DNA of 56,241 bases from Bacteroidaceae bacterium. GTDB taxonomy: Bacteria; Bacteroidota; Bacteroidia; Bacteroidales; Bacteroidaceae. Below, piece by piece: positions 54,559-56,241 of the stretch (within the stretch, counting starts at the first letter, position 1; each line of letters starts with the position of its first letter). A program made the position numbers and the translations under genes. Where the stretch lies: positions 1 to 56,241 of the forward strand of contig JAFXTO010000026.1 of NCBI GenBank assembly GCA_017535725.1, in the 5' to 3' direction. Under the pieces are notes generated by a model. That model did not search any database, had not been told where the DNA came from, and saw only the letters and a list, made by a program, of their open reading frames with translations.

Positions 54559-54655
54559 CGGCGACTCCGATAGCCCATAAGGGCTAAGTGGGTCATATCT
54601 TATCGGTAAAAGGACGTTTACGAACGTTATCTTCAATTAAATAGGGATCCTCATT

Positions 54656-55045
54656 ATGGCTACAGACAAAGTTAAATATTGGTTGGACATCGTGACAGAC
54701 GACCTTGATACAGCAGAATACCTATTCAAAGGAGGTCGATGGCTGTATGTAGCTTTCATGTGTCATCAAGTCATTGAGAAAACACTGAAAGCCTATTGGA
54801 CAGCAATCCGTGAAGACGACCCTCCATACACACATAGTCATGCAAAATTACTCGAGGGTTGTGGCCTCATGGGAGAATTGACAGAAGAACAACTGCAATT
54901 CATTGCAATGATGGTTCCAATGAATATTGAGGCACGCTACCCGCAATACAAGCAGCAAGTAGGCGCCGCATTAAATGAAGAAGCGTGCAAATACATCCTT
55001 GAACAGACAAAACAGATTCACCAATGGATACTCCAAAAACTCTAA
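54656..55045 (+). CDS. HEPN domain protein
   Basis: Helical HEPN-fold protein, 129 residues, of the type paired with nucleotidyltransferases in toxin-antitoxin-like modules. It starts MATDKVKYWLDIVTDDLDTA and includes FMCHQVIEKTLKAYWTA, a hallmark of the HEPN/DUF4145-like group. The canonical Rx4-6H pair is not obvious; EARYPQYKQQVGAAL is the equivalent late helix. It overlaps the NTase gene by 22 bases, indicating coupled expression. Confidence 0.85.
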   Translation: MATDKVKYWLDIVTDDLDTAEYLFKGGRWLYVAFMCHQVIEKTLKAYWTAIREDDPPYTHSHAKLLEGCGLMGELTEEQLQFIAMMVPMNIEARYPQYKQQVGAALNEEACKYILEQTKQIHQWILQKL

Positions 55046-55341
55046 CTCAGGAAGAAGCGCTTGACCTCGTTCGTGCTTACAAGCGACTGATTGCACCTCG
55101 CTTCAACAATCGGGCCAAGGTTTATATGTATGGCTCTTATAGTAAAGGCTATGCTAATCCTTGGAGTGATATTGATGTGGCTGTTATTGTCCCCTCGTTA
55201 GAGGGTGGTTGGCTGCAGGTCTCCACAGATATCACTATGGATGCCTTTCGGTTAAGCACTCTCATAGAGCCTGTGTTAATGACTGAAGATGAACCATCCC
55301 CCCTCTATCGTGATGTAATGCGAACCGGTATTGCCGTTTAA
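55024..55341 (+). CDS. Nucleotidyltransferase domain protein
   Basis: 105 residues with VYMYGSYSKGYANPWSDIDVAV (GS-x10-DxD, about 33-54), the minimal nucleotidyltransferase core. Partner of the HEPN gene it overlaps. The order is HEPN first then NTase, opposite to the MNT-HEPN order of the neighbouring modules, so it comes from a different lineage sharing the same promoter cassette. Confidence 0.87.
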   Translation: MDTPKTLTQEEALDLVRAYKRLIAPRFNNRAKVYMYGSYSKGYANPWSDIDVAVIVPSLEGGWLQVSTDITMDAFRLSTLIEPVLMTEDEPSPLYRDVMRTGIAV

Positions 55342-55384
55342 TTAAGCGGCACACCAATTTTTTCAATTATACATTATCCATTAT

Positions 55385-55416
55385 CCGCTCGATCTCTGGT
55401 CGCTTGATACTTCAAG
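55385..55416. repeat. CTTGA-stem element, copy 3
   Basis: CCGCTCG start and CTTGA-TACT-TCAAG end, again embedded between ATTATACATTA sequences. Confidence 0.6.
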
Positions 55417-55495
55417 AATTATACATTAAATATAAATGCCTATGATTAAGATAACAAATAAAGACATAGACTGAAGTGTCCGCTTAGATTCCTGC

Positions 55496-55641
55496 CTCTC
55501 CACCACCCTCGGAGAGGCTTTCTTTTGTCCATTTCTTTGCCCATTTCTTCACCTTGATGGTTGATTTTGATGCTTTTTGAGCATCGGATGGCAATTTTCT
55601 GCTGTTTTTCTTTGTCGATTCCCGACTTATTCCTAATTTTG
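55496..55641 (+). promoter_or_regulatory. Repeated promoter cassette R3
   Basis: Hairpin GCCTCTCC/GGAGAGGC, the segment CCTTGATGGTTGATTTTGAT, hairpin GATGCT/AGCATC, and promoter TTTG (55611-55614), 19 nt, TAATTTTG (55634-55641). Confidence 0.8.
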
Positions 55642-55688
55642 CGGCGTAATAACCGCTTAAAAGAGTGTTTCCTATATTGATTTCTCCC

Positions 55689-55988
55689 ATGAGTACCGAA
55701 ACGATGATAAAGCTAATCGCTGATTACTTCAAGACGCAACCCGTCCTGAAGGCATGGCTCTTCGGCTCCTACTCACGTGGTGAGCAGCGGCCAGACAGCG
55801 ATGTGGACATCCTCGTCTCCTTGGACTCAGAAGCACATGTGGGGCTTTTCAAGCTTAGTGGTATGCACCTTGACTTACAGGATCTTCTAAAGATGCGTGT
55901 TGATTTGGTAACAGACAAAGGATTGATGCCATTTGCCCGTGAAAGTGCAGAACATGATAAAAAGTTAATCTATGAGAGAACCGCTTAG
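55689..55988 (+). CDS. MNT-type nucleotidyltransferase, copy 2
   Basis: 99 residues. The N-terminal half is identical in protein to copy 1 through VDILVSLD, including FGSYSRGEQRPDSDVDILV. After that it becomes SEAHVGLFKLSGMHLDLQDL, and both copies end YERTA. ATG at 55689; the upstream frame to 55665 is ignored. Only the first codons of a HEPN partner follow, so the gene appears to have lost its toxin. Confidence 0.87.
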   Translation: MSTETMIKLIADYFKTQPVLKAWLFGSYSRGEQRPDSDVDILVSLDSEAHVGLFKLSGMHLDLQDLLKMRVDLVTDKGLMPFARESAEHDKKLIYERTA

Positions 55989-55995
55989 AGACAAA
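55972..55995 (+). pseudogene. HEPN gene remnant (start only)
   Basis: ATG at 55972 begins MREPLRDK exactly as at 54195, then runs directly into cassette R4. The phrase CCGCTTAGA occurs on both sides of the junction, suggesting loss by short-homology recombination. Confidence 0.65.
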
Positions 55996-56007
55996 GCTCC
56001 GCTTAGA

Positions 56008-56147
56008 TTCCGCCTCTCCGCCACTCTCGGAGGGGCTTTCTTTTGTCTTTTTCTTTGCCTTGATGGCTGATTTTGATGCTTTTTGAGCATCAGACGACAC
56101 TTTTCTGCTGTTTTTCTTTGTCGATTCCCGTCTTATTCCTACTTTTG
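56008..56147 (+). promoter_or_regulatory. Repeated promoter cassette R4
   Basis: Hairpin GCCTCTCCG/CGGAGGGGC with T-rich tail, CCTTGATGGCTGATTTTGAT, GATGCT/AGCATC hairpin, and promoter TTTG (56117-56120), 19 nt, TACTTTTG (56140-56147). Confidence 0.8.
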
Positions 56148-56178
56148 CGGCAAAATACAATAAAATTGTTACTCAAAT

Positions 56179-56241
56179 ATGCCGCAAATAAGTTTCTTCT
56201 ATGGTATTTACATCTGGATGAACTTCTCTGACCACCAACCT
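56179..56241 (+). CDS. DUF4160 domain protein, 5' part only
   Basis: Starts MPQISFFYGIYIWMNFSDHQ, which matches the start of DUF4160 proteins, small proteins often found next to DUF2442 genes in toxin-antitoxin-like pairs. The gene continues past the window edge. It sits 31 bases after the -7 box of cassette R4. Confidence 0.75.
   Translation, partial: MPQISFFYGIYIWMNFSDHQP

Larger units (their letters stand above)
55342..55688. other. Intergenic region with repeats before second MNT gene
   Basis: No gene. It contains the third 34-bp element, the hairpin GCCTCTCC/GGAGAGGC with T-rich tail (55496-55525, likely terminator), and the promoter cassette R3. Confidence 0.6.

Overview
The window looks like a chromosomal piece of a Bacteroidales bacterium, most likely Prevotellaceae. 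Three things point there: the recurring promoter form TTTG, 19-20 nt, TAnnTTTG (seen upstream of gdhA, the dipeptidyl peptidase, guaB, the capD-like gene, the DUF4827 lipoprotein and the MNT genes); type IX secretion genes porU and porV; and lineage-typical families such as the DUF4827 lipoprotein, the OstA-like protein next to two parvulins, and an E111-type MetA. Protein similarity was judged by eye only.

Layout. 1-3225: accessory DNA with a DUF234-type AAA ATPase inside repeat-rich non-coding sequence, ending in an array of 22-bp repeats. 3226-7817: orphan vsr-like gene, dipeptidyl peptidase IV (minus) and gdhA (plus), which diverge from back-to-back promoters; the gdhA leader holds 29 phased 8-bp repeats. 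7818-8543: a perfect palindrome, a MITE-like element and tRNA-Val. 8544-11573 (minus): rplM-rpsI-rpsB-tsf. 12085-21286 (plus): nucleotide-sugar dehydratase, DUF4827 lipoprotein, FAH-family protein, porU, porV, ispF. 21383-33450 (minus): a long co-directional series of MlaE/MlaF-like ABC genes, ABC-F, M13 peptidase, metA, U32 peptidase, a zinc-ribbon membrane protein, MBOAT acyltransferase and an SGNH-like protein. 33603-52093 (plus): lptB, tig-clpP-clpX, recQ, guaB, two periplasmic parvulins, an OstA-like protein, a small membrane protein, mutL, trpS and ftsZ. 52094-56241: a second, inverted copy of the repeat-rich region, then HEPN/nucleotidyltransferase (MNT) modules each preceded by a near-identical promoter cassette, and the start of a DUF4160 gene at the edge.

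The housekeeping core covers proteostasis (tig, clpPX, parvulins), envelope biogenesis (lptB, OstA-like, Mla-like, T9SS, acyltransferase), translation, and nitrogen, methionine and GMP metabolism. The less ordinary layer is repeat DNA. A composite repeat of about 0.9-1.3 kb, ending in 22-bp iteron-like arrays, sits in inverted orientation at both ends of a roughly 49-kb core. Several other small palindromic or oligomeric repeat families have entered not only intergenic DNA but also coding sequence (vsr, ispF, trpS, the MBOAT gene, the U32 peptidase gene, the ABC-F gene, the OstA-like gene), always keeping the reading frame and always lying in N-termini, linkers or loops.
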